NCBI GenBank assembly: GCA_963662865.1
Contig: OY759969.1
Coordinates: 2,480,001 to 2,544,000, forward strand
Length of the DNA stretch: 64,000 bases
From: JAJDYQ01 sp963662865
GTDB lineage: Bacteria; Pseudomonadota; Gammaproteobacteria; JAJDYQ01
Direction of reading: 5' to 3'
This document shows, piece by piece, positions 9,166 to 19,040 of the stretch. The notes under the pieces were generated by a model. That model had not been told where the DNA came from. It was given only the letters and a program-made list of their open reading frames with translations, and ran no database searches. A program made the translations under genes and the position numbers. Within the stretch, counting starts at the first letter, position 1. The number at the start of each line of letters is the position of its first letter.

Positions 9166-10509
9166 TCAGGTCAGACCCAGCTTTTTCTCCAGATAGTGGA
9201 TATCAACGCCACCCTGTCTGAAAGCGGCATCGTTAATAATGTCTCTCTGTAGAGGGATATTGCACATAATGCCATCAATGACCGTTTCACTAAGGGCAAC
9301 ATCCAGACGAGCCAAGGCCTCCTCACGACTGTCGCCGTGCGCGATGAGCTTACCAATAAGGGAATCATAGTTTGGGGGGACCTTATACCCGCTGTACAGA
9401 TGGGAATCCATGCGTATTCCGGGTCCGCCGGGGGCATGATAGTTTGAGACCAGCCCCGGAGAAGGCAACATGGTCACAGGGTCTTCCGCGTTGATTCGGC
9501 ACTCAATGGCATGGCCCCTTACCATGATGTCCGACTGACTGTAAGCCAATGTCTCGCCGGCGGATATTCTGATCTGCTCCCGTATAATATCCACACCAGT
9601 AATCATCTCGGTAACCGGATGCTCAACCTGAACGCGGGTATTCATTTCAATGAAATAAAACTTACCGTCCTCATACAGAAACTCAAAAGTGCCGAGACCG
9701 CGATAACCAATTGCCTTACAGGCTTCGACGCAGCGCGTTCCCGTTTTCCTTCGCATTTCCTCGGTAATATCGGGTGCCGGAGCCTCCTCTATGACCTTCT
9801 GATGCCGGCGTTGCATCGAGCAATCTCTCTCAGCCAGATGGATCGCGTTGCCATGCGTATCCGACATAACCTGTACCTCAATATGTCGCGGTTTTTCCAG
9901 ATATTTTTCCATATAGATCATACTATTTCCAAAGGCCGCGCCCGCCTCAGCCCTGGTCATGGATATGGCGCCTAACAGGTTAGATTCGGTATGCACAACC
10001 CGCATACCCCTGCCACCGCCGCCACCGGAGGCCTTGATAATAACCGGATAGCCAATTTCCCGCGCCATTCGGATATTCTCTTTTTCGCTGTCCCCCAGCG
10101 GCCCATCAGAACCCGGGACAGTGGCAATTCCGGCCTCTTTCATTGTCTTAATGGCGGAAACCTTATCGCCCATCATGCGAATCGTATCGGCACTTGGACC
10201 GATAAAAATAAAACCGCTGGATTCAACCTGTTCGGCGAAATCCGCGTTCTCGGCAAGAAACCCGTAGCCGGGGTGTATGGCTACGGAATCAGTGACCTCC
10301 GCCGCACTGATTAAAGCCGGCATATTCAGATAACTTTCTGCGGAGGGTGGCCCACCGATACAGACACTCTCATCGGCAAGACGGACATGTTTCAGATCAC
10401 GATCAGCGGTAGAGTGAGCCGCTACAGTTCTGATCCCCATTGCACGGCAGGCACGCAACACGCGCAGTGCGATCTCCCCTCGATTGGCAATAAGAATTTT
10501 GTCCAGCAT
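9166..10509 (-). CDS. accC: Biotin carboxylase subunit of acetyl-CoA carboxylase
   Basis: 447 residues, the length expected for AccC. It starts [20 protein letters not shown] and has the ATP-grasp glycine-rich loop [14 protein letters not shown] (about residue 159), [20 protein letters not shown], and the catalytic-region motifs EFLYE and [16 protein letters not shown]. It carboxylates the biotin on AccB using ATP and bicarbonate, the first step of fatty-acid synthesis. It follows accB with a five-base gap, so the two are co-transcribed. In many gammaproteobacteria prmA follows accC; here no prmA is seen in the 244-base gap. Confidence 0.97.
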   Translation of the reverse strand: MLDKILIANRGEIALRVLRACRAMGIRTVAAHSTADRDLKHVRLADESVCIGGPPSAESYLNMPALISAAEVTDSVAIHPGYGFLAENADFAEQVESSGFIFIGPSADTIRMMGDKVSAIKTMKEAGIATVPGSDGPLGDSEKENIRMAREIGYPVIIKASGGGGGRGMRVVHTESNLLGAISMTRAEAGAAFGNSMIYMEKYLEKPRHIEVQVMSDTHGNAIHLAERDCSMQRRHQKVIEEAPAPDITEEMRRKTGTRCVEACKAIGYRGLGTFEFLYEDGKFYFIEMNTRVQVEHPVTEMITGVDIIREQIRISAGETLAYSQSDIMVRGHAIECRINAEDPVTMLPSPGLVSNYHAPGGPGIRMDSHLYSGYKVPPNYDSLIGKLIAHGDSREEALARLDVALSETVIDGIMCNIPLQRDIINDAAFRQGGVDIHYLEKKLGLT

Positions 10510-10514
10510 GGCGA

Positions 10515-10973
10515 TTATTCGATAACAAACAGAGGCTGGCCGAACTCGACAGGTTGACCGTTTTCGACCAGAACCGACTTAATCACACCCGCCTTATCCG
10601 CCTCGATCTGGTTCAACATTTTCATCGCCTCAACAATGCAAAGTGTATCGCCTGCGGAGACACTCTCCCCGACGGCGGTAAACGGCCTGGCGCCCGGAGA
10701 AGGTGCGGCATAAAAAGTCCCCACCATGGGGGACTGGACAGTATGGGCGGAAGGCGTACCTGCCTCTTGCGTCGGGCGTCCGCTATCGACATTCGGTACG
10801 GCGGTCGGGACTGCCGGCACGGAAGCCGCCACTGGGGCGGCGGATACAACGGCCGCCGGCGCCTGGGAATATCGACTGATTCTTACGGACTCTTCGCCCT
10901 CATGGATTTCAATTTCAGTAATGCCGGACTCCTCCAGCAGTTCAATTAATTTTTTAACCTTTCGTATATCCAT
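10515..10973 (-). CDS. accB: Biotin carboxyl carrier protein of acetyl-CoA carboxylase
   Basis: 152 residues. The N-terminal helix ([23 protein letters not shown]) is followed by an Ala/Pro/Val-rich mobile linker (about residues 37-75). The biotinyl domain then contains the canonical EAMKMLN motif, with Lys118 the biotinylation site. It carries the carboxybiotin between AccC and the carboxyltransferase. It lies between aroQ (gap of two bases) and accC (gap of five bases) on the minus strand, a single transcription unit also seen in many proteobacteria. Confidence 0.96.
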   Translation of the reverse strand: MDIRKVKKLIELLEESGITEIEIHEGEESVRISRYSQAPAAVVSAAPVAASVPAVPTAVPNVDSGRPTQEAGTPSAHTVQSPMVGTFYAAPSPGARPFTAVGESVSAGDTLCIVEAMKMLNQIEADKAGVIKSVLVENGQPVEFGQPLFVIE

Positions 10974-10975
10974 TG

Positions 10976-11458
10976 CTAATCCCCGGAGGGTGCCTGCCTG
11001 TTATTCAGATACTCGTCAGCCGCCTGCAACGCAAGCGAGTAGCCCAGTACGCCAAGACCTGTAATCACGCCGATCGCTATATCCGAAAAAAAGGACAGAT
11101 GTCGAAACTTCTCGCGTGCGTATATATTGGATAGATGCACCTCAATGAAAGGAATACTGGTACTCAGGATGGCGTCTCTTAATGCAATGCTGGTGTGAGT
11201 AAAAGCGGCGGGATTGATGATGATGAAACTGACATCGCTTTTCATCGACTCATGTATGCGCTCAAGCAATTCCGCCTCGGAGTTTGACTGAAAATGTTCA
11301 AGGCCATATCCTAAGGTACCTGCCTCGGCAACCAGGGACCGAACCATGTCATTTAATGTACGCGAACCATAATGTTCCGGTTCACGCACACCCAGCAAAT
11401 TCAGGTTAGGTCCATTAATGATCCAGATTTTAGCCACTGACGCGATTTCCCCCCGCAC
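10976..11458 (-). CDS. aroQ: Type II 3-dehydroquinate dehydratase
   Basis: 160 residues from the first ATG. A GTG seven codons in (11437), preceded at a suitable distance by a G-rich Shine-Dalgarno-like run, gives the more usual protein of about 153 residues beginning [16 protein letters not shown]. Other type II hallmarks are YGSRTLNDM, the [10 protein letters not shown] segment, and [19 protein letters not shown]. The enzyme dehydrates 3-dehydroquinate in the shikimate pathway. It is the first gene of the aroQ-accB-accC unit, a common proteobacterial arrangement. Confidence 0.95.
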   Translation of the reverse strand: MRGEIASVAKIWIINGPNLNLLGVREPEHYGSRTLNDMVRSLVAEAGTLGYGLEHFQSNSEAELLERIHESMKSDVSFIIINPAAFTHTSIALRDAILSTSIPFIEVHLSNIYAREKFRHLSFFSDIAIGVITGLGVLGYSLALQAADEYLNNRQAPSGD

Positions 11459-11609
11459 ATGTCTCCGACCAGGGCCGGATTTTGGATTACCGGCGTCTGA
11501 TTGTCCAGAAAGCCATGAAGTTAACCCATTTCGCGGTAAATTGCCGCAACTTATCGACTGATAGCCATAAATTCATGAGAATCGGTTTTTCGGCAAGCCG
11601 GGCACCAAC

Positions 11610-12023
11610 ATGCCAGATCTGCATCTCTCAACCCAGCTAAGACGATTCATCATTACCGGGCTATCGGCCGCACTGGTTGATTCATCCGTCTATACCCTCA
11701 TGCTCTACCTTGGTATGGATTTCTCACCGGCGAAGGCCTGTGGTTTCATTGCCGCCCTCAGCGTCGCCTACAATGGCCACCGGCGTTGGACATTTTCGAC
11801 CCATGGTTCCCGAAAACGCATTGCCGGTTTTGCCGGGTTGTATATCGTGACATTTCTGATTAATAATTTGACTAATTCCCTGATGCTGGAGATATTGGGC
11901 AAGCAGCAGAAGACAGACATTGCCGGCGCATTTATTGTCGCCACGGGGCTGACCGCGCTTGTTAATTTTACGATGCTGAAGTTTTTTATTTTTCGACCGA
12001 AAAAGGCGGATTTTTCGCCGTAA
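11610..12023 (+). CDS. GtrA-family membrane protein
   Basis: 137 residues with four predicted transmembrane helices. The start RRFIITGLSAALVDSSVYTL and the loop YNGHRRWTF after helix two match the GtrA-like family, small flippase-like proteins involved in moving polyprenyl-linked sugars or in cell-surface polysaccharide synthesis. No glycosyltransferase is adjacent, so the substrate is unknown. It is divergent from aroQ and 63 bases upstream of purD on the same strand; co-transcription with purD is possible. Confidence 0.75.
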   Translation: MPDLHLSTQLRRFIITGLSAALVDSSVYTLMLYLGMDFSPAKACGFIAALSVAYNGHRRWTFSTHGSRKRIAGFAGLYIVTFLINNLTNSLMLEILGKQQKTDIAGAFIVATGLTALVNFTMLKFFIFRPKKADFSP

Positions 12024-12086
12024 CTAAAACCTGTACGGAGCTATAATGTCACTGATTTCAAGCCGGATAGCGGGATTATCAGGAAC

Positions 12087-13367
12087 ATGAAAATTCTGAT
12101 CGTTGGCGGTGGTGGCCGCGAACATGCTTTGGCATGGAAAGCGGCGCAATCGGACACCGTTGACAGAGTGTATATCGCGCCGGGCAATGCGGGCACAGCC
12201 GGCGAACCCGGAATCGAAAACATTGCTATCGAGGCTGAAGATACCGACGCCCTGAAGAGTTTTGCGCTGCGCGAAGACATCGGCCTGACCATTATTGGCC
12301 CGGAAGCCCCGCTCGTCGCAGGTATCGTCAATGACTTTGAAGCAGCCGGTCTGAAGATATTTGGCCCTGACCGTCAGGCCGCGCGGCTTGAAGGCTCAAA
12401 GGTCTTTGCCAAGAACTTTCTGACAAGGCACAAGATACCGACGGCGAAATACGGTCATTTTACCGAGGTGGCGCAAGCCATCGCCGGCGTCAAACAAATG
12501 GGTGCCCCTGTTGTGATCAAGGCGGACGGTCTGGCCGCAGGCAAAGGCGTTATCGTCGCACACACCGAAGAGCAGGCCATCGCCGCGATTGGCGCGATGC
12601 TGGATGGCAACAGATTTGGCGAAGCCGGTAACCACATCGTCATGGAAGAATGCCTGACAGGCGAAGAAGTCAGCTTCACCTGTATTGTTGATGGTCAGGA
12701 TATCCTGCCGTTGGCCGGTTCACAGGACCACAAGGCACGTGACAATGGCGATAAAGGACCGAACACCGGCGGCATGGGTGCCTACTCACCGGTGCCCGCG
12801 ATTGACGACACCGTGTATGAACGCATAATGAATGAGGTGATAATCCCCACAGTCAGAGGGATGAATGCCGATGGCTGTCGCTATCGAGGATTTCTTTATG
12901 CCGGGTTGATGATTGATGCAAGCGGAACACCGAACGTATTGGAATACAACTGCCGTCTGGGCGACCCGGAGGCCCAGCCACTGATGATGCGGCTGCAAAC
13001 AGACCTGATTGAACTATGTGTGGCGGCCGTTGCAGGGCAACTGGCGGTCAGATCCATTAACTGGGACGAGCGTGCCGCACTGGGCGTCGTGATGGTCGCT
13101 GGCGGCTATCCGGACAGCTACCACAAAGGCGATATTATTCACGGCCTGAGAGATGTCGATAACGATGCAACCAAAGTATTTTATGCCGGCACCAGCATGG
13201 ATGGCGATGACATGGTCACCAACGGCGGTCGGGTGCTCTGTGTCACAGGGTTGGGCGAAACGGTGAAAAAGGCCGCAGCCACGGCATACAAAGGCGTTAA
13301 AAAGATTAACTGGAAAAACGCACATTACCGCACAGATATCGGTCACCGTGCCACGAACCGGGCATAA
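12087..13367 (+). CDS. purD: Phosphoribosylamine-glycine ligase
   Basis: 426 residues, the normal length of PurD. It starts MKILIVGGGGREHALAWK. ATP-grasp features include PVVIKADGLAAGKGVIVA (about residue 140), GSQDHKARDNGDKGPNTGGM, and the metal-binding segment EYNCRLGDPEAQ. It joins glycine to phosphoribosylamine in purine synthesis. In many relatives it follows purH; here it lies on the opposite strand 4.5 kb away, downstream of a GtrA gene. The 269 bases after it contain small GC-rich hairpins around 13440-13500 but no clear terminator. Confidence 0.97.
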   Translation: MKILIVGGGGREHALAWKAAQSDTVDRVYIAPGNAGTAGEPGIENIAIEAEDTDALKSFALREDIGLTIIGPEAPLVAGIVNDFEAAGLKIFGPDRQAARLEGSKVFAKNFLTRHKIPTAKYGHFTEVAQAIAGVKQMGAPVVIKADGLAAGKGVIVAHTEEQAIAAIGAMLDGNRFGEAGNHIVMEECLTGEEVSFTCIVDGQDILPLAGSQDHKARDNGDKGPNTGGMGAYSPVPAIDDTVYERIMNEVIIPTVRGMNADGCRYRGFLYAGLMIDASGTPNVLEYNCRLGDPEAQPLMMRLQTDLIELCVAAVAGQLAVRSINWDERAALGVVMVAGGYPDSYHKGDIIHGLRDVDNDATKVFYAGTSMDGDDMVTNGGRVLCVTGLGETVKKAAATAYKGVKKINWKNAHYRTDIGHRATNRA

Positions 13368-13636
13368 GCCCGCAATTCCCCGGTGCCCCTGCACAACAGA
13401 TAGTCGCCAACGCCATTCAGCAATGCCCCTTCGCCTGTGGCCACACTCATACCGTGGTGTGCCGGCAAAGGGTATTGCCTTGCGGCAAGGTGTCCGGCAT
13501 TGCATTGTGGAGATGAAGAAAGCCAGACTTATCGGCTGCTGTACTTGTAAATTCGCGTACAGGCCCTAATATGGTTCGCTCGGTATCGGAGGGGATTTCC
13601 CGAAACATTTACATACCTGAAAATGAGGCGCTGATA

Positions 13637-13921
13637 ATGCCGAATATGATTCAATGCGTGGTACTTGGGCAGGAGGCGGAGGCCCTGGATGCGCCGCCGC
13701 ATCCCGGTGAACTGGGGCAGCGTATTTTTGCAAACGTCTCCAAGGATGGCTGGAAAAGATGGCTGGACTTCCTGACTACCGTCATTAATGAGAATGGCCT
13801 GAATACCGCTGACCCACGCAGCATCGGATTGATAGAGAAACACATGCTGGGTTTTTTCTTCGGTGAGGGTGATTACGGCAGGATACAGGCGGGGTTTCGC
13901 CCGATTGATGGTAATAAATGA
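13637..13921 (+). CDS. yggX: YggX-type Fe(2+)-trafficking / oxidative damage protection protein
   Basis: 94 residues from the ATG at 13637, which has a GAGG ribosome-binding site eight bases upstream. A longer frame from 13571 adds 22 residues foreign to the family. The protein has Cys7 in MPNMIQC, HPGELGQRIF, and KDGWKRWLDF, which match YggX. YggX proteins protect Fe-S enzymes from oxidation and probably handle labile iron; Cys7 matters for that role. Slightly divergent near the C-terminus (FFFGEGDYGRI instead of the usual FLFEG). It stands alone between purD and the divergent-facing queD. Confidence 0.85.
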   Translation: MPNMIQCVVLGQEAEALDAPPHPGELGQRIFANVSKDGWKRWLDFLTTVINENGLNTADPRSIGLIEKHMLGFFFGEGDYGRIQAGFRPIDGNK

Positions 13922-13972
13922 CCCGCCTTCCTGACTGATGGCATTATCGTAGCCCCTGCCGTGCAGCCGATG

Positions 13973-14326
13973 CTACTGTGAGTACTCCGCCCAGGTTCCG
14001 GGGGTTTCGGAGACCCTGATTTTTCTTAGCTGCGGCCATATCTGTCCGGCGCGTTTGAACAGCCACTCGGCAATTGCTTCGGCGGACGTTGCGCCGGGCA
14101 GGATGTCGTTTAGATGGCGATGGTCCAGCTCGTTGTCAATAATGTCCTTGAAGGGTCGCAGGTCATGGTAATCGACGATAAAGCCATATTGGTCCAGTGT
14201 TCCGGACTCAAGAACGATTTCGGCAATATAATTATGTCCGTGCAGACGGCTGCATTTGTGTGTGTCGGGAAGCCCCTCAATGACATGGCTGCTACTGAAG
14301 TGAAACTGTTTACTGATTCGATACAT
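13973..14326 (-). CDS. queD: 6-carboxy-5,6,7,8-tetrahydropterin synthase
   Basis: 117 residues with the PTPS fold motifs: FSSSHVIEGL with a zinc-binding His, CSRLHGHNY (the catalytic Cys and two zinc His in the CxxxHGH pattern), FIVDYHDLRP, and LDHRHLND. The CxxxHGH spacing is that of QueD rather than eukaryotic PTPS. It converts dihydroneopterin triphosphate to 6-carboxytetrahydropterin in queuosine biosynthesis. No other queuosine genes are in the window. It reads away from yggX and is separated from the erpA-type gene by a terminator. Confidence 0.92.
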   Translation of the reverse strand: MYRISKQFHFSSSHVIEGLPDTHKCSRLHGHNYIAEIVLESGTLDQYGFIVDYHDLRPFKDIIDNELDHRHLNDILPGATSAEAIAEWLFKRAGQIWPQLRKIRVSETPGTWAEYSQ

Positions 14327-14463
14327 GGTGGAAAATCATGAAATGGTTTTACGCGCTGATTATAATGCCGCTTACCTCGGAATAGCCGGCTGCCCGAATG
14401 AGTTTGCACAATGCAGGGTGTTTACTGTCCGGCAGGGTACATCGGGAGGACATATTTCACGGT

Positions 14464-14487
14464 AAAAAGCCCCGCATTGCGGGGCTT
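14464..14487 (-). terminator. Rho-independent terminator of the ErpA-type gene
   Basis: On the minus strand, arms aagccccgc and gcggggctt (9 bp) with loop aat are followed by a T run. It lies 16 bases after the stop codon at 14503 and is the clearest intrinsic terminator in the window. Confidence 0.9.
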
Positions 14488-14502
14488 GAAAGTGGATTTG
14501 CC

Positions 14503-14877
14503 TTAGTGTCCGCCGGCGGAGCCGCACCCCCCGCAGGCACCTGACCCGCCGGTACTCGCAAATACATTTTTGAAAACAAAGCTGCGATTGACGCCCTGTT
14601 CCTGAAAGTCAATTTCAACGCCTCCCAGAAAGTTCAGCGCGACGGCATCCACGTACATGTTAAGGCCGTCCTTTGACCATGTGGCGTCGAATTCAGTGGG
14701 CTCTTCAACAAGGGTCATGCCATAGTTCATGCCGCTACAGCCGCCACCGGAAACAAAAATCCGCACGCCGGTGACGTCTTCTTCATCTTTGGTCAGGGCC
14801 AGTAATTGCCTGATCGCTTCAGGGGTGACGTCGATTTCGTCCGTCAGTTCTTTCTTGAATTGTGGGTTGCCCGTCAT
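14503..14877 (-). CDS. erpA: A-type iron-sulfur cluster carrier (ErpA/IscA-like)
   Basis: The start is placed at the ATG at 14877, which has GAGG at a good distance; this gives 124 residues. A longer frame to 15027 looks spurious. The domain has the A-type pattern DVTPEAIRQLLAL, GVRIFVSGGGCSGMNYG, and the C-terminal GACGGCGS with two more cysteines; these three cysteines receive and pass Fe-S clusters. The C-terminus is extended by AGGH. ErpA delivers clusters to enzymes such as those of isoprenoid synthesis; IscA or SufA are alternatives since no isc/suf operon adjoins it. A strong terminator follows. Confidence 0.85.
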   Translation of the reverse strand: MTGNPQFKKELTDEIDVTPEAIRQLLALTKDEEDVTGVRIFVSGGGCSGMNYGMTLVEEPTEFDATWSKDGLNMYVDAVALNFLGGVEIDFQEQGVNRSFVFKNVFASTGGSGACGGCGSAGGH

Positions 14878-15121
14878 GTCTAGCCTCATAATAGGTGTAA
14901 TAGTTTTTACTATTTTAGCAGATATTGGGGCGCTGCCACCCTGCCTCAAGGGATATGTGCCCGTTAAATGGCAGGGCAGCAAAGCCGCTGCTTGAGGCTT
15001 GCGCGTCCGCTGTCTTCTTTGCATCATGGCGACCCCCAGGTACTGTTAAAGCTGGCATAATGTGCATCCGCCCATTATCCGGTGTGTGCGGGTTTATAGC
15101 TTAACCAGGGGGTTTTGTACG

Positions 15122-15775
15122 ATGGTGCCGAAAAATACAGTCAATAAACACAATGATGCTCCCGTGCCGGAGGATATACAACTACACAGCAAGTCGCGTC
15201 TGCTGGAAATCACGTTTTCCAGTGACGAGCGCTTCGAATATCCTTGCGAGTATCTGCGCGTCAAGTCGAATGCCGCCGAGGTACGTTCCCTGGGCCGCCC
15301 GGAAACCGGCAAGGAAAACGTGAATATTATCGGGATTGAGCCTCAGGGGGGGTACGCCATTCGTATCGTTTTTGATGACGGCCATGATACGGGTATCTAT
15401 TCGTGGCAGACCCTGTATGACCTGGGCAGGAATTTCGCTCAGCACTGGCAGGACTATCTCAAGGCCCTTGAGTCCATCGGCTACAGGCGCAATGAAAATA
15501 ATCGCGGTCAGGTGGAGGGGCGGAAAGTCAGGATAACAATTCTGTATTTCGTGCAGCTACCGGACATCTTCGGCACAGACAGAGAGGAGGTGGAGCTGCC
15601 TGATGATGTGACCAATGTCAGGGAGTTGCTGGCCTGGCTGCGAATGCGCGGGAAGCAGCAGGACGATTTATTAAAAGACGATATTGTGACGGTCACCGTC
15701 AATAAATCCTTTGCGGAACCGTTTACCATTCTTGAGCAGGGTGACGAAGTTGCTATTGTCCCCCGGCCGATGTAA
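15122..15775 (+). CDS. DUF971 (GBBH-like N-terminal domain) - MoaD/ThiS-like fusion protein
   Basis: 217 residues from the ATG at 15122, preceded by a G-rich AGGGGG element; an in-frame upstream ATG at 15062 would add 20 residues. Residues about 20-125 match DUF971, the small domain also found at the N-terminus of gamma-butyrobetaine hydroxylase, with FEYPCEYLRV and TGIYSWQTLYDLG. Residues about 135-217 are a ubiquitin-like MoaD/ThiS domain (RITILYFVQL ... ILEQGDEVAIVPRPM). Normal MoaD ends in Gly-Gly, which is adenylated; this one ends PRPM. It may therefore be a structural rather than sulfur-carrying version. Role unknown. Confidence 0.72.
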   Translation: MVPKNTVNKHNDAPVPEDIQLHSKSRLLEITFSSDERFEYPCEYLRVKSNAAEVRSLGRPETGKENVNIIGIEPQGGYAIRIVFDDGHDTGIYSWQTLYDLGRNFAQHWQDYLKALESIGYRRNENNRGQVEGRKVRITILYFVQLPDIFGTDREEVELPDDVTNVRELLAWLRMRGKQQDDLLKDDIVTVTVNKSFAEPFTILEQGDEVAIVPRPM

Positions 15776-15841
15776 GCCTTTCCGTCTGCTGCGGAAGGAA
15801 GCCCGGTATGTCGCAAGGATTGTGACTGGTTTGTCGGTATT

Positions 15842-16489
15842 ATGAATATGGACATTGACCTCTCCGGGGTGAGCACCCTGGTATTTGATATTGGCGGGGT
15901 TCTGGTCAGGCTGCACGGTACGCCGTTCAAGCCCGCATGGATTGGCGAGCACTGTGCGGACCGGCACGTCTGGCAGCTCTGGCGTCAATCTACGGCCGTA
16001 CCTGACTTTGAGCGCGGGTTGATTGATGAAAAAACCTTTGCAAGGCGTCTTATCGAAGAAGCCGGCCTCAATGTCTCTGTCGCTGATTTGCTGGACCATT
16101 TTCTGCAATGGCCAAAGGCGTTATTTGACGGCATGGCAGATGCACTGCGATGGTTAAAGCCACATTATCGGTTGGCGGCGTTGTCAAACTCAAATGCCCT
16201 TCACTGGCCAAGGGTCATGGATGGAATGGGTATTGGGAATCTGATAGATGATTGTTATTCCTCTCATCATCTGGGAGTGATGAAACCGAATGCAAAGGCG
16301 TTTGCAATGGTGATAACGGAGCTGGGTGTTGCGCCCGAAGAGATACTGTTTCTGGATGACCTGCAAAAAAATGTTGATGCGGCGTTCTCCCTGGGAATGC
16401 AATCGGTAAAGGTAACGGGTACGGAGGGTGTGCACCCTGTGTTGGAGGGTCTGGGGCTTCTTCGTGGGCCGGCTGCCGGAAAGCCTTGA
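15842..16489 (+). CDS. HAD-superfamily hydrolase (YihX-like phosphatase)
   Basis: 215 residues. HAD motif I is LVFDIGGVLV (nucleophile Asp16), motif II LAALSNSNALH, motif III the Lys in HLGVMKPNAKAF, and motif IV ILFLDDLQKNVDAA, so all catalytic positions are present. The D-x-G start of motif I and the overall length resemble YihX, a sugar-phosphate phosphatase in E. coli. The substrate here cannot be decided. It is 66 bases downstream of the DUF971-MoaD gene on the same strand and convergent with prfA. Confidence 0.8.
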   Translation: MNMDIDLSGVSTLVFDIGGVLVRLHGTPFKPAWIGEHCADRHVWQLWRQSTAVPDFERGLIDEKTFARRLIEEAGLNVSVADLLDHFLQWPKALFDGMADALRWLKPHYRLAALSNSNALHWPRVMDGMGIGNLIDDCYSSHHLGVMKPNAKAFAMVITELGVAPEEILFLDDLQKNVDAAFSLGMQSVKVTGTEGVHPVLEGLGLLRGPAAGKP

Positions 16490-16513
16490 TGGCGCCGCCG
16501 GTGAGGCCCCCTG

Positions 16514-17590
16514 TTATCCGGCCAGTGCCGCTAACTGATCGGCCTGATGTTCATTAATCAGCGGTTCGATAATCTGCCCCAGGTCGCCCGCCATAATTTC
16601 GGTAAGGGAATGCAGCGTCAGATTGATGCGATGATCGGTTATCCGGCCCTGTGGGAAGTTATAGGTTCTGATCCTTTCGGATCGATCACCGCTGCCGACC
16701 AGACTACGGCGGGTCTGGGCCTGTTGTTTTGCCTGCCTTTCCTGTTCCGCGCTCAACAGCCGGGATTGCAGTAGCGACATGGCCCGAGCCTTGTTTTTGT
16801 GCTGGGAACGCTCGTCCTGACATTCAACAACAACATCTGTCGGCAGGTGCGTAATGCGAATGGCCGAGTCAGTCTTATTGACATGCTGACCGCCCGCGCC
16901 GGACGCCCGAAAGGTATCAATACGCAGGTCATTTGGATTGATCTCGAACTCCTTCATGTCCTCCAGTTCAGGCATGACGGCAACCGTACAGGCCGATGTG
17001 TGTATCCGTCCCTGCGATTCGGTTTCCGGCACCCGCTGTACACGATGGGCCCCTGACTCAAACTTCAATCTCGAATAAGCCCCCTGGCCGACCACGCGGG
17101 CAATAATCTCCTTATAGCCGCCATGTTCGCCCGGGCTTTCATTGATGATTTCGATTTGCCAGCGCTGTGCTTCGGCATACCGATCATACATTTTAAACAG
17201 GTCGCCGGAGAAAATGGCCGCTTCATCGCCGCCCGTACCCGCACGGATTTCCAGAAAAATATTGCTGTCGTCATGCGGATCTTCCGGCAGCAGTAGCTTC
17301 TGTAGCGCCAATTCCAATGATTCCAGGCGAGTCTCTCCCTCCTTGATTTCTTCCGCTGCCATATCCTTCATCTCGGGGTCAGCCATCATTTCCCTGGCGG
17401 CGGTAATATCTGCGTGAATTCGGCGAAATTCCCGATATGTCGTGACGATATTTCCAAGTTGGGCGTATTCCTGTGAATAGCTGCGAAATCGATCTTGATC
17501 GCTCATTACCTCCGGTTCGGCAAGCAGGCCTTCAAGCTCTTCATGGCGATCAGCGATGCCTTCGAGTTTTTCGAGAATGTATGTCTGCAT
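16514..17590 (-). CDS. prfA: Peptide chain release factor 1
   Basis: 358 residues (E. coli RF1 has 360). The catalytic GGQ motif is in [18 protein letters not shown], preceded by IDTFRAS. The RF1 domains are complete, from the N-terminal helices through to [21 protein letters not shown]. It recognises UAA and UAG and releases the finished peptide. It lies 14 bases downstream of hemA on the minus strand, the standard gammaproteobacterial order. prmC (hemK), which usually follows, is not here; a convergent HAD gene occupies that position. Confidence 0.97.
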   Translation of the reverse strand: MQTYILEKLEGIADRHEELEGLLAEPEVMSDQDRFRSYSQEYAQLGNIVTTYREFRRIHADITAAREMMADPEMKDMAAEEIKEGETRLESLELALQKLLLPEDPHDDSNIFLEIRAGTGGDEAAIFSGDLFKMYDRYAEAQRWQIEIINESPGEHGGYKEIIARVVGQGAYSRLKFESGAHRVQRVPETESQGRIHTSACTVAVMPELEDMKEFEINPNDLRIDTFRASGAGGQHVNKTDSAIRITHLPTDVVVECQDERSQHKNKARAMSLLQSRLLSAEQERQAKQQAQTRRSLVGSGDRSERIRTYNFPQGRITDHRINLTLHSLTEIMAGDLGQIIEPLINEHQADQLAALAG

Positions 17591-17604
17591 GGCGATGGCT
17601 GCGG

Positions 17605-18873
17605 TCAGGATTTATCGGACCCATCATCGAGATGAAACAGGTATCTGGCGGTCTCAATGATATTTTCCTGTTGATGGAAGCCTGCTTCATGCAGGCGGGT
17701 GCAGGGGTTGTGAATCAACCTGTTCGTCAGGTTGTGGGCAAGCTCATTGATGACATCCTCAGGTGCCTTCCCCAGAGAGAGTTGCCTTTGCGCTTTTACA
17801 ATTGCCTCCGATTTCAGTGTCTCCGCCCGGTTTCGGATGCCGCGGATGATCGGTACGGCGTCTCTGGCCCTTATCCAGCCCATGAACCGGCTGACGTGTT
17901 CGTCGATGATGCTCTGTGCTTCTTCTGCGGCCGCTTCGCGCGATTTAATGTTTTCCCGGATGATGCCCTGCATATCATCAACGCTGTAAAGATAGACGTC
18001 TTCGAGTGTTTCGATAGCCGGGTCAATATCGCGTGGCACGGCTATGTCCACCATGAGCATTGGACGATGGCGACGGCTCCTGATGGCTTGCCTGGCCTGT
18101 TCCAGCGTGATAATCGGCTCTTCACTGGCCGTCGAGGAGATGACAATATCCACCTCCGCCAGATGTGATTCGATTTCAGACAATTCTATGGCAAAGGCAT
18201 CGAACTGTCTGGCCAGATAGCGTGCGCGCTCATGGCTTCTATTGGCAATAATCATTCTGCCGTGTTCGTTGTTGTGCAGATGGCGGGCCGCCAGCTCGAT
18301 GGTTTCGCCGGCACCAATCAGCAGCGTGGTCTGCTCTTCAAGGTTGGCAAAAATCTGTCTGGCCAGCGTCACGGCGGCATAAGCCACCGAAACCGGGCTG
18401 CACCCGATGCTGGTTTTGGAGCGAATCTGTTTAGCCACCGAAAACGTATGCTGAAACAGACGATCAAGGTGTGTGCCGAGAGACTGGTGGTCAATGGCTG
18501 CCTGATAGGCGTTTTTCAGTTGGCCGAGGATTTGCGGCTCGCCCAGGATCATGGAATCCAGCCCGCTGGCGACGCGCAAGACATGCCGGATGGCGTTTTC
18601 CTGCCGGTAGCTATAGATAAAATTGTCGATGCTTCGAGACCTCAAGTCGTGATACTCTGCAAACCATGTCGTCAGTGGTTGAACCTCCTCAAACTCCGTT
18701 TCGCAATACAGCTCGGTTCGGTTGCAGGTCGAAATAATCACGCCGGCCTGAATGCCCCCCACGGAGGTCAGGCTGGCCAGGGCCCCGGCCAGCCGACTTT
18801 CGGGAATGACCAGCCGTCCACGTATATCTACGGGCGCAGTCGTGTGGTTGATTCCGAGTATCTGGAGCGGCAT
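17605..18873 (-). CDS. hemA: Glutamyl-tRNA reductase
   Basis: 422 residues. The catalytic cysteine lies in [13 protein letters not shown] (about residue 50). The NADPH-binding segment includes [16 protein letters not shown] and [15 protein letters not shown], followed by [11 protein letters not shown] and the dimerisation helices. It reduces glutamyl-tRNA(Glu) to glutamate-1-semialdehyde, the first step of tetrapyrrole synthesis. It is followed by prfA after 14 bases. It is divergent from the TPR lipoprotein at 19041, with 167 bases between the two starts, which must contain both promoters. Confidence 0.97.
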   Translation of the reverse strand: MPLQILGINHTTAPVDIRGRLVIPESRLAGALASLTSVGGIQAGVIISTCNRTELYCETEFEEVQPLTTWFAEYHDLRSRSIDNFIYSYRQENAIRHVLRVASGLDSMILGEPQILGQLKNAYQAAIDHQSLGTHLDRLFQHTFSVAKQIRSKTSIGCSPVSVAYAAVTLARQIFANLEEQTTLLIGAGETIELAARHLHNNEHGRMIIANRSHERARYLARQFDAFAIELSEIESHLAEVDIVISSTASEEPIITLEQARQAIRSRRHRPMLMVDIAVPRDIDPAIETLEDVYLYSVDDMQGIIRENIKSREAAAEEAQSIIDEHVSRFMGWIRARDAVPIIRGIRNRAETLKSEAIVKAQRQLSLGKAPEDVINELAHNLTNRLIHNPCTRLHEAGFHQQENIIETARYLFHLDDGSDKS

Positions 18874-19040
18874 ACGAGGCGTTGAACCTGAAGAGAAGGC
18901 GGCGATTATAGGGGACTATGTTTACCGCTTCTATCTCGAATGCCTGAGATAACTGACATTTGCCGGGCCTTTAGCGGGGCAGGACAGGCTTGAACATTCT
19001 GCCCGGTGATGGGATGCTTACACAATGACTGTTTGGTGCC

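Noticed and set aside
14878..15027. N-terminal extension of the ErpA-type protein
   Set aside because: A basic, low-similarity stretch before the conserved start; the ATG at 14877 has a better RBS and gives the family length.
17473..18168. 231-codon plus-strand frame (also 18232-18885)
   Set aside because: Fully antisense to prfA and hemA, both of which are certain.
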